The notes beneath the pieces are model-generated. The model searched no databases and was not told the origin of the DNA. It saw nothing but the letters and a program-made list of their open reading frames with translations. A DNA stretch of 52,253 nucleotides from Bacillota bacterium (GTDB lineage Bacteria; Bacillota; Clostridia; Oscillospirales; Ethanoligenentaceae): positions 1 to 52,253 of the forward strand of contig JAEWAE010000049.1 of the NCBI GenBank assembly GCA_023391835.1, written 5' to 3'. The translations under genes and the position numbers were made by a program. Shown one piece after another: positions 40,724 through 49,238 of the stretch. Position 1 is the stretch's first letter. Every line of letters begins with the position of its first letter.

Positions 40724-41703
40724 GCGAATGGAACCCGGACGAGGTGCTGCTTCGGGTGGAGCATCTGAAAAAATATTTTCCCGCGGCGAACGACCGGCTC
40801 GGCAGCCGGGCCGGAGCCGTGCGCGCCGTGGACGACGTGAGCCTGACTCTGCGGCGGGGCGAAACACTGGGGCTGGTGGGGGAATCCGGCAGCGGCAAAT
40901 CGACCCTCGCCAAGACTATCCTGCGCCTTTACCCCAAAACCGACGGCAACGTGTATTTTGAAGGGCGGGAGGTTTTCGGCCTGAGCCGCCGGGAGCTTCA
41001 GGCCGCGCGCACGCGCATCCAGTATATTTTTCAGGACCCGTACAGCTCGCTCAACCCCCGCATGCGCGTGGGGGAGGCCATCGCCGAGCCGCTGGCCCAG
41101 CATTTTCCGGAGCAGAAGGCCGGTGTGTCCGCCCGGGTGGAAACGGCGCTGCAGACCTGCGGCCTTTCGCCCCGGTATGGGGAGCGGTTCCCCCACCAGT
41201 TTTCCGGGGGGCAGCGGCAGCGGGCGGTCATCGCCCGGGCGTTTGCCCTCCGGCCGGAGCTTGTGGTGGCGGATGAACCGGTCTCGGCGCTGGATGTGTC
41301 CATCCAGGCGCAGATCATCAATCTTTTCAGCGACCTTCAGGAAAAACTCGGTGTCGCGTATCTTTTTATCTCCCACGACCTGAGCATCGTGTCGCATCTG
41401 TGCAGCCGCACGGCCATCATGTATCTGGGGCAGATCGTGGAAAGCGCCCCCACCGACGAAGTGTTTACCCATCCGCTGCACCCGTACACCCGGGCGCTCA
41501 TCTCGGCCATCCCCGTGCCGGACCCGACGCGCCGGCCCCATCGGATCGTGCTCAAAGGCGACATACCCAACCCGGCCGACCCGCCGAAGGGCTGCCGGTT
41601 CCATACCCGGTGCCCGTTTGCCACGCCGCGCTGCCGCGAAGAAGTGCCGGCGCTGCGCGACATGGGCGGCGGCCATATGGCTGCCTGCCACCTGGCCGGA
41701 TGA
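40720..41703 (+). CDS. Peptide ABC transporter ATP-binding protein 2 (DppF type)
   Basis: A 327-residue ATPase, last of the five transporter genes. Walker A GESGSGKST, Q-loop IFQDPYSSLNPRM, signature FSGGQRQRA, Walker B VVADEPVSALD and H-loop ISHDLS are intact; the C-terminal extension ends with CRFHTRCPFATPRCREEVP, again the Cys pattern of oligopeptide ATPases. ATG at 40720 overlaps the stop of the previous gene (ATGA), so the two ATPases are translated together. Confidence 0.91.
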   Translation: MSEWNPDEVLLRVEHLKKYFPAANDRLGSRAGAVRAVDDVSLTLRRGETLGLVGESGSGKSTLAKTILRLYPKTDGNVYFEGREVFGLSRRELQAARTRIQYIFQDPYSSLNPRMRVGEAIAEPLAQHFPEQKAGVSARVETALQTCGLSPRYGERFPHQFSGGQRQRAVIARAFALRPELVVADEPVSALDVSIQAQIINLFSDLQEKLGVAYLFISHDLSIVSHLCSRTAIMYLGQIVESAPTDEVFTHPLHPYTRALISAIPVPDPTRRPHRIVLKGDIPNPADPPKGCRFHTRCPFATPRCREEVPALRDMGGGHMAACHLAG

Positions 41704-41750
41704 ATCCGCAGACGTGCCTGTACAGGAAATACCCGAAAGGAAGATGTATC

Positions 41751-42893
41751 ATGCCGATTTCACCGGAACTCACATCGCGTCTGACAAGGGAATTCGAGTG
41801 GTTTCACCGTCATCCGGAAACCGCCCTTCAGGAAGTCGGAACCACCGCCCACATCCGCGCGCTTTTGCAGGAAAACGGGATCGAGCTGCTGGATTTCCCG
41901 CTCAAAACAGGGGTCGTCGCCATCGTCCGGGGGGCCGGGGAGGGGCCGGTAGTGGCGCTGCGGGCCGACATTGACGCCCTCCCCATCGACGAAAAGACCG
42001 CTTTGCCCTACTGCTCGGAAAACGCGGGCAGAATGCACGCATGCGGTCACGATTTCCACACCACGGCGCTGCTGGGAGCGGCCGTGCTGCTTGCGCAGCG
42101 GCGGGCACGGCTGGACGGCACCGTGAAGCTGCTTTTCCAGCCGGCGGAAGAGGCGGCGCACGGCGCGGAAAAGGTCGCGGCCACCGGTATCCTGCACGAC
42201 GTGTCACGGATTTTCGGCCTTCATGTGGCCGCGATGGCGGAGCCGGGGCACATCTACATCGTGAAAGGGCCCGACAGCGCGGCGGTGGATCGTTTCACCG
42301 TGACCCTCACCGGCAAAGGCTGCCACGCCGCCCACCCGAATATGGGCGCCGACCCCATTGTGGCCGCGGCGGGGCTGATCCAGCTTTTCCAGACGGTGGT
42401 GAGCCGGAATGTCAACCCCTTTGACCCGGCCGTGGTGAGCGTCACCCATGTGCAGGCCGGCGATACCTGGAACGTCATCCCCGCGGTCGCCCGGATGGAG
42501 GGCACCGTGCGCACGCTCAAACCCGATACCCGCCGCTTTATCCGTGACCGTCTGGCGGAGATATGCGCGGGTGCCCGCCAGAGCCTGGGGGTGGAGGCGG
42601 CGTTTGAGTGGGCCCCGGGCGCGCCTTCCACCAACAACGACCCGGCACTGATCGATTTCGTGCGTCATACCGCCGAATCGCTCGGCTTTGCGGTCTCGGA
42701 AGGTGAACGTTCCATGGGCGGGGAGGATTTTTCGGTATATCAGCAGACGATACCGGGCGCCTTCTTTCACATCGGCGTCGGCGGGGCATACCCCGGCCAT
42801 AATCCGAAATTTCAGGTGGACGAAACCGTGCTGCCCCGGGCGGCGGAGCTGATGGCCGCCGTGGGCGAACGGGCCCTGGGCCTGGGGGAGTGA
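41751..42893 (+). CDS. M20D-family amidohydrolase 2
   Basis: A 380-residue amidohydrolase of the same family as the one at 34409, but clearly diverged. Sites: WFHRHPETALQEVG, ALRADIDALP, HACGHDFHT (96-104), FQPAEEAAHGAE with the catalytic Glu, and GLHVAAM; the C-terminal metal ligand is in PGHNPKFQVDE. It should cleave an acyl-amino acid after uptake by the transporter encoded just before it (48-base gap). The ATG at 41751 follows AAAGGAAG. Two related deacylases in two leader-controlled units suggests different acyl or amino-acid preferences. Confidence 0.9.
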   Translation: MPISPELTSRLTREFEWFHRHPETALQEVGTTAHIRALLQENGIELLDFPLKTGVVAIVRGAGEGPVVALRADIDALPIDEKTALPYCSENAGRMHACGHDFHTTALLGAAVLLAQRRARLDGTVKLLFQPAEEAAHGAEKVAATGILHDVSRIFGLHVAAMAEPGHIYIVKGPDSAAVDRFTVTLTGKGCHAAHPNMGADPIVAAAGLIQLFQTVVSRNVNPFDPAVVSVTHVQAGDTWNVIPAVARMEGTVRTLKPDTRRFIRDRLAEICAGARQSLGVEAAFEWAPGAPSTNNDPALIDFVRHTAESLGFAVSEGERSMGGEDFSVYQQTIPGAFFHIGVGGAYPGHNPKFQVDETVLPRAAELMAAVGERALGLGE

Positions 42894-42967
42894 AATGCAT
42901 GCCGCGGTGCGCGCGGGCATGACCCGCCGCATGCGATGCCGACCGATTTGAAAAGAGGGAAACAGCG

Positions 42968-44578
42968 GTGTCAAAATTATTTTATCCGGATTTTTTCAAC
43001 GACGTATTCGGCCCGGTCATGCAGCCGGGCTCCAGCGGGAGCTTTGCGGGCACCAGCCGGGTGGGCCGGGTGGCCCGCCATACGCTCAAAAGCGAGCCGG
43101 CGCGGGTGCGGATTCTTTTCAACCCGGGTGAGCACCGTCTGGTCAAGCTGGGCAACATGATGGATGACCGCGGCTTTTTGGGCGGCGTCCAGGATTTTGC
43201 AACCGACGACGTCCGTCTGTTCCGCGCCCACGAGCTGGCACGGGAAAAGCGGATTTCCTATGAATTCGCGGAAGCGGAGACCGCCAACCCGTGGCGGGGC
43301 AGTGTGCGATTCGAGCTGACCGGCCGGGCGGGCGACCGCGCCACCCTGACGGCCGCCTCCGTGGGCGGCGGGATGATCGAGACCTACGAGATACACGGTT
43401 TTCCCATCCGGTGGCAGGCCGACACCTGGGGCGCGCTGCTGATTTCCCCGTCGGGGGAGCTGCCGCCCTCCGCTCCGTGGGAAGATTCGCCCGCTTTCGT
43501 ATGCGCCGGGGAATATGCGAGAGCAGACGGCGCCCGGGCGCTTTTCCTCAAATTTTCCGACCGGCCCGATGCCGGGATGCTGCGGGCCGTCTGCGGGAAT
43601 GAGGCCGAGATACGGGTGCTGCCCGCGCTGCTGCCGGTGGTGACCACCCGCGGGCGTCAGCCGCAGCTTTTTCGCACGGTGGCGCAGTGGCGGCAGGTCG
43701 CCTCCGATCGGGGCATATCCTTCGCCCAGGCGGCCGTCGCCTACGAGCAGGCGTTTTCCGGCTGGAGCCGCGAAAAAATATGGGAACGGTTTGAAACGAT
43801 TGCATCCATTCTCGACCATCAGATTCATTCGCTGGAAGAAGTCGGCTACGATCGGGCGGAAGAAACGCCGATGCTGCCGATCTACGGCCGGCAGTGGGAT
43901 GCGTATGCCCGCCGGCAGGAGCCGCTTTCCGACCCAATCACCCGGCATATTCTGGTGCATGCCTTTTCCACCAACGCCAAGTTGCCCGGCGTGCGCATCG
44001 TGCCCGGCCCCATGGGCACGGGGGGAGGCTATCTTTTCTCGGCGCTGGATGCGGTGCGTCAGGCCCGCGGCTTTTCCCACGATAAAATGATCGAGGGGCT
44101 CATCGTGGCGGCGGGGCTGGGGGCGCTGGCGTATACGCACACCAACGCCACCGGTGAAGTCGGTTGCGTCGGCGAGTCCGGCGTCTGCTGCGCCATGGGG
44201 GCCGGGGCCGTCACATGGATGGCGGGCGGCGACGGCCTGCAGGTCGAGCATGCCGCGTCCATGGCGCTCCAGGCCAATCTGGGCATCCCCTGCGACCCCA
44301 TCCCCGGCGGGCTGGAGTTCCCCTGCATCACGCGTACGCTGCGCGCCGCCGTGACGGCGCCGCTGTACGCCGATCTGGCCCTGAGCGGCATCGACCCGCT
44401 GGTGCCCTATCACGAGGTGCTCGGGGCCATTGAGCGGAATTTCCGTAAAACTCCTCCGGAAATGCTCTGCGGCACCGAGTGCGGCATCAACTGCACCCCT
44501 GCGGCCGCCTGCCGCAAGCGATTTTTGAAAGACGAGATCATGAAAGACCGGATGCGCTTCGAGGCGGACCCGGCGTGA
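42968..44578 (+). CDS. Fe-S dependent L-serine dehydratase family protein (ammonia-lyase)
   Basis: A 536-residue protein with the single-chain layout of Fe-S L-serine dehydratases: a beta-like N-terminal domain (SSGSFAGTSRVGRVARH) and a C-terminal catalytic domain. Cluster ligands are C400 in EVGCVGESG, C442 in CDPIPGG and C453 in EFPC; the spacing of 42 and 11 residues matches what I recall for Legionella-type enzymes. The tail is unusual, with GTECGINCTPAAACRKR, three extra Cys. Family members eliminate ammonia from serine; related ones act on cysteine. Given the leader and neighbours, a sulfur amino acid or derivative may be the real substrate. Start GTG 42968 after AGAGGGA. Confidence 0.8.
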   Translation: MSKLFYPDFFNDVFGPVMQPGSSGSFAGTSRVGRVARHTLKSEPARVRILFNPGEHRLVKLGNMMDDRGFLGGVQDFATDDVRLFRAHELAREKRISYEFAEAETANPWRGSVRFELTGRAGDRATLTAASVGGGMIETYEIHGFPIRWQADTWGALLISPSGELPPSAPWEDSPAFVCAGEYARADGARALFLKFSDRPDAGMLRAVCGNEAEIRVLPALLPVVTTRGRQPQLFRTVAQWRQVASDRGISFAQAAVAYEQAFSGWSREKIWERFETIASILDHQIHSLEEVGYDRAEETPMLPIYGRQWDAYARRQEPLSDPITRHILVHAFSTNAKLPGVRIVPGPMGTGGGYLFSALDAVRQARGFSHDKMIEGLIVAAGLGALAYTHTNATGEVGCVGESGVCCAMGAGAVTWMAGGDGLQVEHAASMALQANLGIPCDPIPGGLEFPCITRTLRAAVTAPLYADLALSGIDPLVPYHEVLGAIERNFRKTPPEMLCGTECGINCTPAAACRKRFLKDEIMKDRMRFEADPA

Positions 44579-44595
44579 CACTTCGACCGGGCCGT

Positions 44596-44638
44596 GCGGG
44601 GGGCAGACGCTTTTAGGCGCCTGCTCCCCGCTTTTTTT
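44596..44638 (+). terminator. Terminator of the leader-B operon
   Basis: A GC-rich stem (GCGGGG-GCAG-GC arm with GC-CTGC-CCCGC arm, small mismatches) and seven T. It starts 18 bases after the dehydratase stop. Confidence 0.85.
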
Positions 44639-44681
44639 GACGGGACCCCGCCGTAAAACGTAAAATCGGATACGCAGAGCC

Positions 44682-44721
44682 ATAAAATCCGCCGGCTAAT
44701 CAAAAAGCCGGCGGATTTTAT
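44682..44721. terminator. Second, symmetrical terminator
   Basis: A perfect 16-bp stem (44682-44697 with 44706-44721), loop AATCAAAA, AAAA/TTTT on the outer flanks. It insulates the leader-B operon from the sugar ABC locus. Confidence 0.8.
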
Positions 44722-44816
44722 CATGTTACCCGGACGCGGGCACGACCGATACATGCGGATAAAAACCGGGCGGGCCGGCGCGAAAAGAAGCGAAATTGGC
44801 ACGAATCGGCGGATAT

Positions 44817-44847
44817 GTATGGTATTGATGATCAAAAGTATGGTATT
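44817..44847 (+). promoter_or_regulatory. Direct repeat GTATGGTATT x2, possible AraC-type operator
   Basis: GTATGGTATT at 44817-44826 and 44838-44847, exactly 21 bases apart (two helical turns), 66 bases before the first permease gene. Tandem sites like this suit AraC-family activators. An AraC-type DNA-binding domain is encoded in the same locus. Confidence 0.45.
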
Positions 44848-44912
44848 AAAGATTTACTGCATCGTGCAAAACCACTAAAATGAAAACAAATTCAGCAAAG
44901 CGAGTGTGAGAA

Positions 44913-45869
44913 ATGAATATTTCGGATACCCGAATAGCTGCGCCACCCTCGGCCGGAATCGGGAAGCTTCACAGGATGCTCCGGGATCTGCGGCTCAACA
45001 AATACCTGTATATTATGATTCTTCCCGTCATCGCGTTCTACCTGGTGTTCTGCTATGCGCCGATGTACGGCGTCATCATCGCATTCAAAGATTTCGCACC
45101 GATGAAAGGCATCATGGGCAGCCGCTGGGTGGGGCTGTTGTATTTCCGACAGTTTTTCACCAGCATCTATGCCTGGCGTACGATTCGGAATACGCTTTTG
45201 CTCAGCATCTACAGCCTGCTGTGGGGATTCCCCGCGCCCATCCTGCTGGCTCTGCTGCTAAACGAGGTCAAACATATCGCGTTTAAAAAAGTCGTGCAGA
45301 CGGTCACCTATCTGCCGCATTTTATCTCTTTGATCGTGGCCTGCGGCCTGATCGTGAATTTTACACAACAGCAGGGGCTGATCAACAACCTGATCGCCAT
45401 GCTCGGCGGGCAGCGCGTATTGTTCCTGCAAAAGCCCGAATGGTTCCGGACAATTTATATCGGCAGCGGCATATGGCAGGAAATTGGCTGGGGTTCCATC
45501 ATCTATCTGGCCGCGCTGGGCGGCATCGATACGGAGCTCTATGAGGCGGCCGCCATGGACGGAGCCGGTCGGTGGAAGCAGACGATCCATGTCACCCTGC
45601 CCGGCATCATGCCGACGATTGTGATCCTGCTGATTATGAATATCGGTCATCTGATGAGCGTTGGGTATGAAAAGGTCATCCTCCTCTATAATCCGCTGAC
45701 TTATACGACCGCCGATATCATTTCATCGTTTGTCTATCGCATGGGGCTGCAGAATTTCAATTACGGCTATGCCACGGCGGTCGGGCTTTTCAACTCGGTG
45801 GTCAATCTGGTGCTGCTGGTAGCCGCCAATTTTATCAGCCGGAAAGTCAACGAGACAAGCCTTTGGTGA
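44913..45869 (+). CDS. Sugar ABC transporter permease 1 (LplB type)
   Basis: A 318-residue permease with about six helices and the LplB/YtcP features: LNKYLYIMILPVIAFYLVF, YAPMYGVIIAFKDF, and the EAA loop ELYEAAAMDGAGRWKQTIHVTLPGI cut as EAAAMDGAGRWKQ (about 212). It belongs to the carbohydrate-uptake type I importers of Firmicutes, often for oligo- or polysaccharide pieces. The ATG at 44913 has a weak GAGTGTGAG upstream. No ATPase gene is present; such systems usually borrow a shared MsmK-type ATPase. Confidence 0.88.
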   Translation: MNISDTRIAAPPSAGIGKLHRMLRDLRLNKYLYIMILPVIAFYLVFCYAPMYGVIIAFKDFAPMKGIMGSRWVGLLYFRQFFTSIYAWRTIRNTLLLSIYSLLWGFPAPILLALLLNEVKHIAFKKVVQTVTYLPHFISLIVACGLIVNFTQQQGLINNLIAMLGGQRVLFLQKPEWFRTIYIGSGIWQEIGWGSIIYLAALGGIDTELYEAAAMDGAGRWKQTIHVTLPGIMPTIVILLIMNIGHLMSVGYEKVILLYNPLTYTTADIISSFVYRMGLQNFNYGYATAVGLFNSVVNLVLLVAANFISRKVNETSLW

Positions 45870-45992
45870 CGGCGGAGCCACGGCCGGTTTTGCCCGCCGC
45901 GGCCGGGGAAACCACGGCGGCGGTCGGAAGGCCGAGGCGGTCCGCTCCATTGGTCATGGCCTGGAGTCGTCCGGAAATGGAGGAATATTTCG

Positions 45993-46874
45993 ATGGTGAC
46001 CAAAAAGTCGGCCGGTGATCGCGCGTTTGATTCGTTCAATGCGCTGCTGCTGACACTGCTGATGTGTGTGACGCTCTATCCGTTTCTGTATGTGGTATTC
46101 GCGTCGTTCAGCCAGGCTTCCCGGATGCAAGTGTTTTCCGGTGCGCTGTGGCGGCCGCTCGGCTTTTCCACAGACGCGTATGAGGCGGTCTTTAAAAACC
46201 GGTCGATCTGGACAGGGTACGCCAACACACTCTTTCTGGTGGTCGTGGGGACGTCGCTGAATCTCCTTCTGACTTCGCTGGCCGCCTTTGTGCTTTCCAG
46301 AAAAAGTTTCGTGCCTCGGCGGCCGATTACGCTTATAATCGTATTCACGATGTTTTTCAGCGGCGGCCTGATTCCGACCTATCTGCTGGTGAAGGGGCTC
46401 GGCCTGATCAACTCGCTTTGGGCCTGCATCCTTCCGGGGCTGATTTCCACATGGAATTTTATGATCATGCGCACGTATTTTGAAGGGATTCCGGATAGTC
46501 TGGAGGAATCCGCCAAACTGGATGGGGCCAATGACATCGTCATCCTGTTCCGCATTATCCTGCCGCTTTCCGGCCCGATCATCGCCGTGATGGTGCTTTT
46601 TTACGGCGTCGGTCAGTGGAACCAGTGGTTTTCCGCCATGATCTATCTGCAGGAGCATCAGAAATTTCCCCTGCAGCTCATCCTGCGGGAAATCCTGCTG
46701 GCCAACAGCACGGATAATATGCTGGGCAGCACGTCCGACGCCGACAAGGCCTCCGTCGGTGAGACCATCAAATACGCTTCCATCGTGGTGGCGACCGTTC
46801 CGATCCTGTGCGTGTATCCCTTTTTGCAGAAATACTTCGTCAAAGGCGTCATGATCGGAGCCATTAAGGGCTGA
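45993..46874 (+). CDS. Sugar ABC transporter permease 2 (LplC/YtcP type)
   Basis: A 293-residue permease, partner of the previous one. Signatures: LLTLLMCVTLYPFLYVVFAS at the start, TMFFSGGLIPTYLLVKGLGL, and the EAA loop LEESAKLDGANDIVILFRI (about 171-189). Six helices. The ATG at 45993 follows GGAGGAA. It is 107 bases before the binding-protein/regulator chimera. Confidence 0.88.
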   Translation: MVTKKSAGDRAFDSFNALLLTLLMCVTLYPFLYVVFASFSQASRMQVFSGALWRPLGFSTDAYEAVFKNRSIWTGYANTLFLVVVGTSLNLLLTSLAAFVLSRKSFVPRRPITLIIVFTMFFSGGLIPTYLLVKGLGLINSLWACILPGLISTWNFMIMRTYFEGIPDSLEESAKLDGANDIVILFRIILPLSGPIIAVMVLFYGVGQWNQWFSAMIYLQEHQKFPLQLILREILLANSTDNMLGSTSDADKASVGETIKYASIVVATVPILCVYPFLQKYFVKGVMIGAIKG

Positions 46875-46981
46875 TTCTGCCGCACGTCCCGCCGCGGCGA
46901 AAAAGAGAATCCACACCGGCGGGCGGTAAATTCCCTGCCAGGCCGCGGCGTTATGTGATATTTTATCAGGGAGGAAACACA

Positions 46982-48250
46982 ATGAAAAGAACACGAAGAG
47001 TTCTCAGTTTCACACTGGCGATTCTCATGACTGCCGCCGTCTCGGCCGGGTGCGGGAAGCACCGGGCCGTGCAGACGGGTAAAACGGCAAAATCCGTAAC
47101 TTTTCCGCTGTCCGCCCCGGTGACTCTGAAAATATGGAAGCCGGCTATTTCCGTCCTCATCGGTCAGTATCCGGATCAGTCCCAGCTTCCGATCTATCAG
47201 GAGCTTACCAAGAAAACGGGCATCAATTTTAAAATTCTCTGCCCGGCCGTGGGGGAGGAAAAAGATCAGTTCAACCTCATGGTTTCTTCGGGCGACCTGC
47301 CGGATATTCTGGATGAGAATTCCGTCAACAACTATTACCCCGGTGGATTGGTGAAGGCCTATACCGACGGCATCATCACCAAACTCAATGATCTGCAAAG
47401 CAAATACGCGCCCGATCTTCTCAAAATATACAGTACATATAAGGGCGTGGATGCCTATGCCAAAGATGAAAACGGAAATTATCTGGGCGTGCCTTTCATC
47501 CGCGGCGCACAGATTACCACCACCACCGGAGGCATGATCATGCGGAAGGACTGGCTTGATATCCAGCCGGCGCGCAGCCGCTATCCCTTCGGGTTTGATA
47601 CACAGCGTAAGCTGATCAATTTCATTCGGGCGGGCGACTATCCGAACGCTCTCAGCACGGTGAATACGGTATTCGACGTCCAGCACCTGCAGGACGGTGT
47701 CTCGGTGGAAATGACCCAGTATACGCTGTACGGGCTTGTCAACGCCATGGCGCAGGCGATGGAGGGGATGGCGGATGACGGCGGTATGGATGTAATGGAG
47801 GCCCTGAAGCCCCTTGCCCGCACATCCCCCACAAGGACCGTCCCGGATATAAAAGATGAGATCCAGCGCGTCTTGCAGGAGCTGTGCCAATGCCGGAATA
47901 CCGATAAGAAGAAATGCCGGAATACCGACCTGCAGGAAAGGGTCACGCAGTATGTCGACCGGCATTATGCGGACAGCAACATGGGTGTGTCGGGGGTTGC
48001 GGAGTATTTCCACATGAATTCTCTGTATCTTTCCCGCATTTTCCGGGAACAGACGGGCAAATCTCTGCCGGATTATATTACGGAGTGCCGGATTCAAAAG
48101 GCGAAAGAGCTGATCCGGCAGGGGCACAATGTCCAGAATGTTTCGAATGAGGTGGGGTACGCCAACGCCAACTCGTTTATCCGGATATTTAAAAAAGTGG
48201 AGGGTATCACGCCGGGCAAATACTCCGAGGAGTATTCCATGCCGGTGTAA
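46982..48250 (+). CDS. Chimeric protein: solute-binding lipoprotein N-half fused to AraC-type regulator C-half
   Basis: A 422-residue frame that joins two unrelated proteins. Residues 1-193 are the start of an LplA-type sugar-binding lipoprotein: signal, lipobox VSAGC (C24), and the usual GGMIMRKDWLD. At about residue 194 (47560) it switches to the intracellular part of a YesS-type AraC regulator: YPFGFDTQRKLINFIRAGDY, then a linker with an in-frame 24-bp tandem duplication (CRNTDKKK/CRNTDLQE), then an AraC HTH (about 310-422: LYLSRIFREQTGKSLPDYI, EVGYANANSFIRIFKK). Normally these are two adjacent genes; a deletion removing the 3' half of one and 5' half of the other, in frame, explains it. 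A collapsed assembly is also possible. Confidence 0.8.
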   Translation: MKRTRRVLSFTLAILMTAAVSAGCGKHRAVQTGKTAKSVTFPLSAPVTLKIWKPAISVLIGQYPDQSQLPIYQELTKKTGINFKILCPAVGEEKDQFNLMVSSGDLPDILDENSVNNYYPGGLVKAYTDGIITKLNDLQSKYAPDLLKIYSTYKGVDAYAKDENGNYLGVPFIRGAQITTTTGGMIMRKDWLDIQPARSRYPFGFDTQRKLINFIRAGDYPNALSTVNTVFDVQHLQDGVSVEMTQYTLYGLVNAMAQAMEGMADDGGMDVMEALKPLARTSPTRTVPDIKDEIQRVLQELCQCRNTDKKKCRNTDLQERVTQYVDRHYADSNMGVSGVAEYFHMNSLYLSRIFREQTGKSLPDYITECRIQKAKELIRQGHNVQNVSNEVGYANANSFIRIFKKVEGITPGKYSEEYSMPV

Positions 48251-48406
48251 ATGCGGCGGGCAACCGACCCGGGGCCGGTTTTGTGGGCGGAACGTACGGT
48301 CGTGAGTGCGCCGCGATTTTTCGGGGAGCATAGGCCCTTGAGCGGCTGCGGCAGTGCCGTTTTTAAATAAGCACACAGGTCCTGCGCGAAATCCGTCGAT
48401 TCGGGC

Positions 48407-48434
48407 TTGAAAATGCGTGAAAAAGGCTTATACT
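48407..48434 (+). promoter_or_regulatory. Sigma-A promoter of the TPP riboswitch
   Basis: TTGAAA (48407-48412), 16 bases, TATACT (48429-48434). Start near 48441, just before the aptamer. Confidence 0.6.
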
Positions 48435-48457
48435 TATAAATACACAACTGAATACTG

Positions 48458-48549
48458 CCAGGGGGGCCGGACGCATCCGGCTGAGATTTCAACACAATCG
48501 GTTGATGACCCTTTGAACCTGTTGGGTAATGCCATCGTAGGGAATGTGT
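48458..48549 (+). ncRNA. TPP riboswitch (THI element)
   Basis: Clear conserved blocks: GGGGGGCC..., CCGGCTGAGATTT (about 48477-48489), GACCCTTTGAACCTG (48508-48522), and GGTAATGCCATCGTAGGGAA (48526-48545). TPP binding should favour the terminator at 48556-48590 and shut off the downstream transporter genes. Confidence 0.96.
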
Positions 48550-48555
48550 ATATAA

Positions 48556-48590
48556 GGTCGCCCGACTTTGGTCGGGCGGCCTTTATTTTT
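48556..48590 (+). terminator. TPP riboswitch terminator
   Basis: GGTCGCCCGAC (48556-48566) pairs with GTCGGGCGGCC (48571-48581), loop TTTG, then TTTATTTTT. Confidence 0.9.
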
Positions 48591-48610
48591 GCAAAGGAGT
48601 GTCTGTATCC

Positions 48611-49216
48611 ATGAAAAAATCCCGTTGGAAACTGCAAGACGTCATCATGATGGCGGTGCTGGGGGTCGTGTTTGCCGCCGTCTATCTCGGCATTTACTAT
48701 GCGGGCATCGCGCTGACCACCGCGCTGACGCCCATCGGCCTTTCCCAATTCGGCTTTGACATCGTCTATGGCGTGTGGTTTATGGGCGCAACCATCGCGG
48801 CCTATATCATCCGCCGGCCCGGCGTCGCGCTCGTCACGGAAGTTTTCGCCTCCTTCGTCGAGCTGCTCATGGGCAATTCAGGCGGGGCGGTGCTTCTGCT
48901 CACCGGCCTGATCCAGGGCCTCGGCGGCGAGCTGGGCTTCGCCGTTTTCCGCTATCGGCGGTACGATCTGGTCTCAATGTCCGTTTCCGGCATGTTCTCG
49001 GCGCTGTGCATTTTTCTGTTTGAACTGTATTACCTGCAATACTACACGCTGCAGCTCTGGCTGCTGGCGCTGCTGCTGATCGTGCGGTTTGCCAGCGCCA
49101 TCCTGTTCGCCGGGCTGATTTCCAAAGCGGCCTGCGACCAGGTGGCCAAAACCGGCGTGCTCAAAAGCTACCCTCTGGGCGCGCTTCAGAAAGAGATCCG
49201 GATTCGCAACGACTGA
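48611..49216 (+). CDS. ykoE: ECF transporter S component YkoE (thiamine/HMP)
   Basis: A 201-residue membrane protein with about five or six helices, close to YkoE: WKLQDVIMMAVLGVVFAAVY, IVYGVWFMGATIAAYIIRRP, and LVTEVFASFVELLMGNSGG. YkoE is the substrate-binding membrane subunit of an ECF transporter for hydroxymethylpyrimidine or thiamine. It directly follows a TPP riboswitch and is grouped with YkoD- and YkoC-like genes. I start at the ATG at 48611 after AAAGGAGT; a GTG at 48599 overlaps that site. Confidence 0.92.
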   Translation: MKKSRWKLQDVIMMAVLGVVFAAVYLGIYYAGIALTTALTPIGLSQFGFDIVYGVWFMGATIAAYIIRRPGVALVTEVFASFVELLMGNSGGAVLLLTGLIQGLGGELGFAVFRYRRYDLVSMSVSGMFSALCIFLFELYYLQYYTLQLWLLALLLIVRFASAILFAGLISKAACDQVAKTGVLKSYPLGALQKEIRIRND

Positions 49217-49238
49217 GAATGACTGAGGAGGAATTGAC

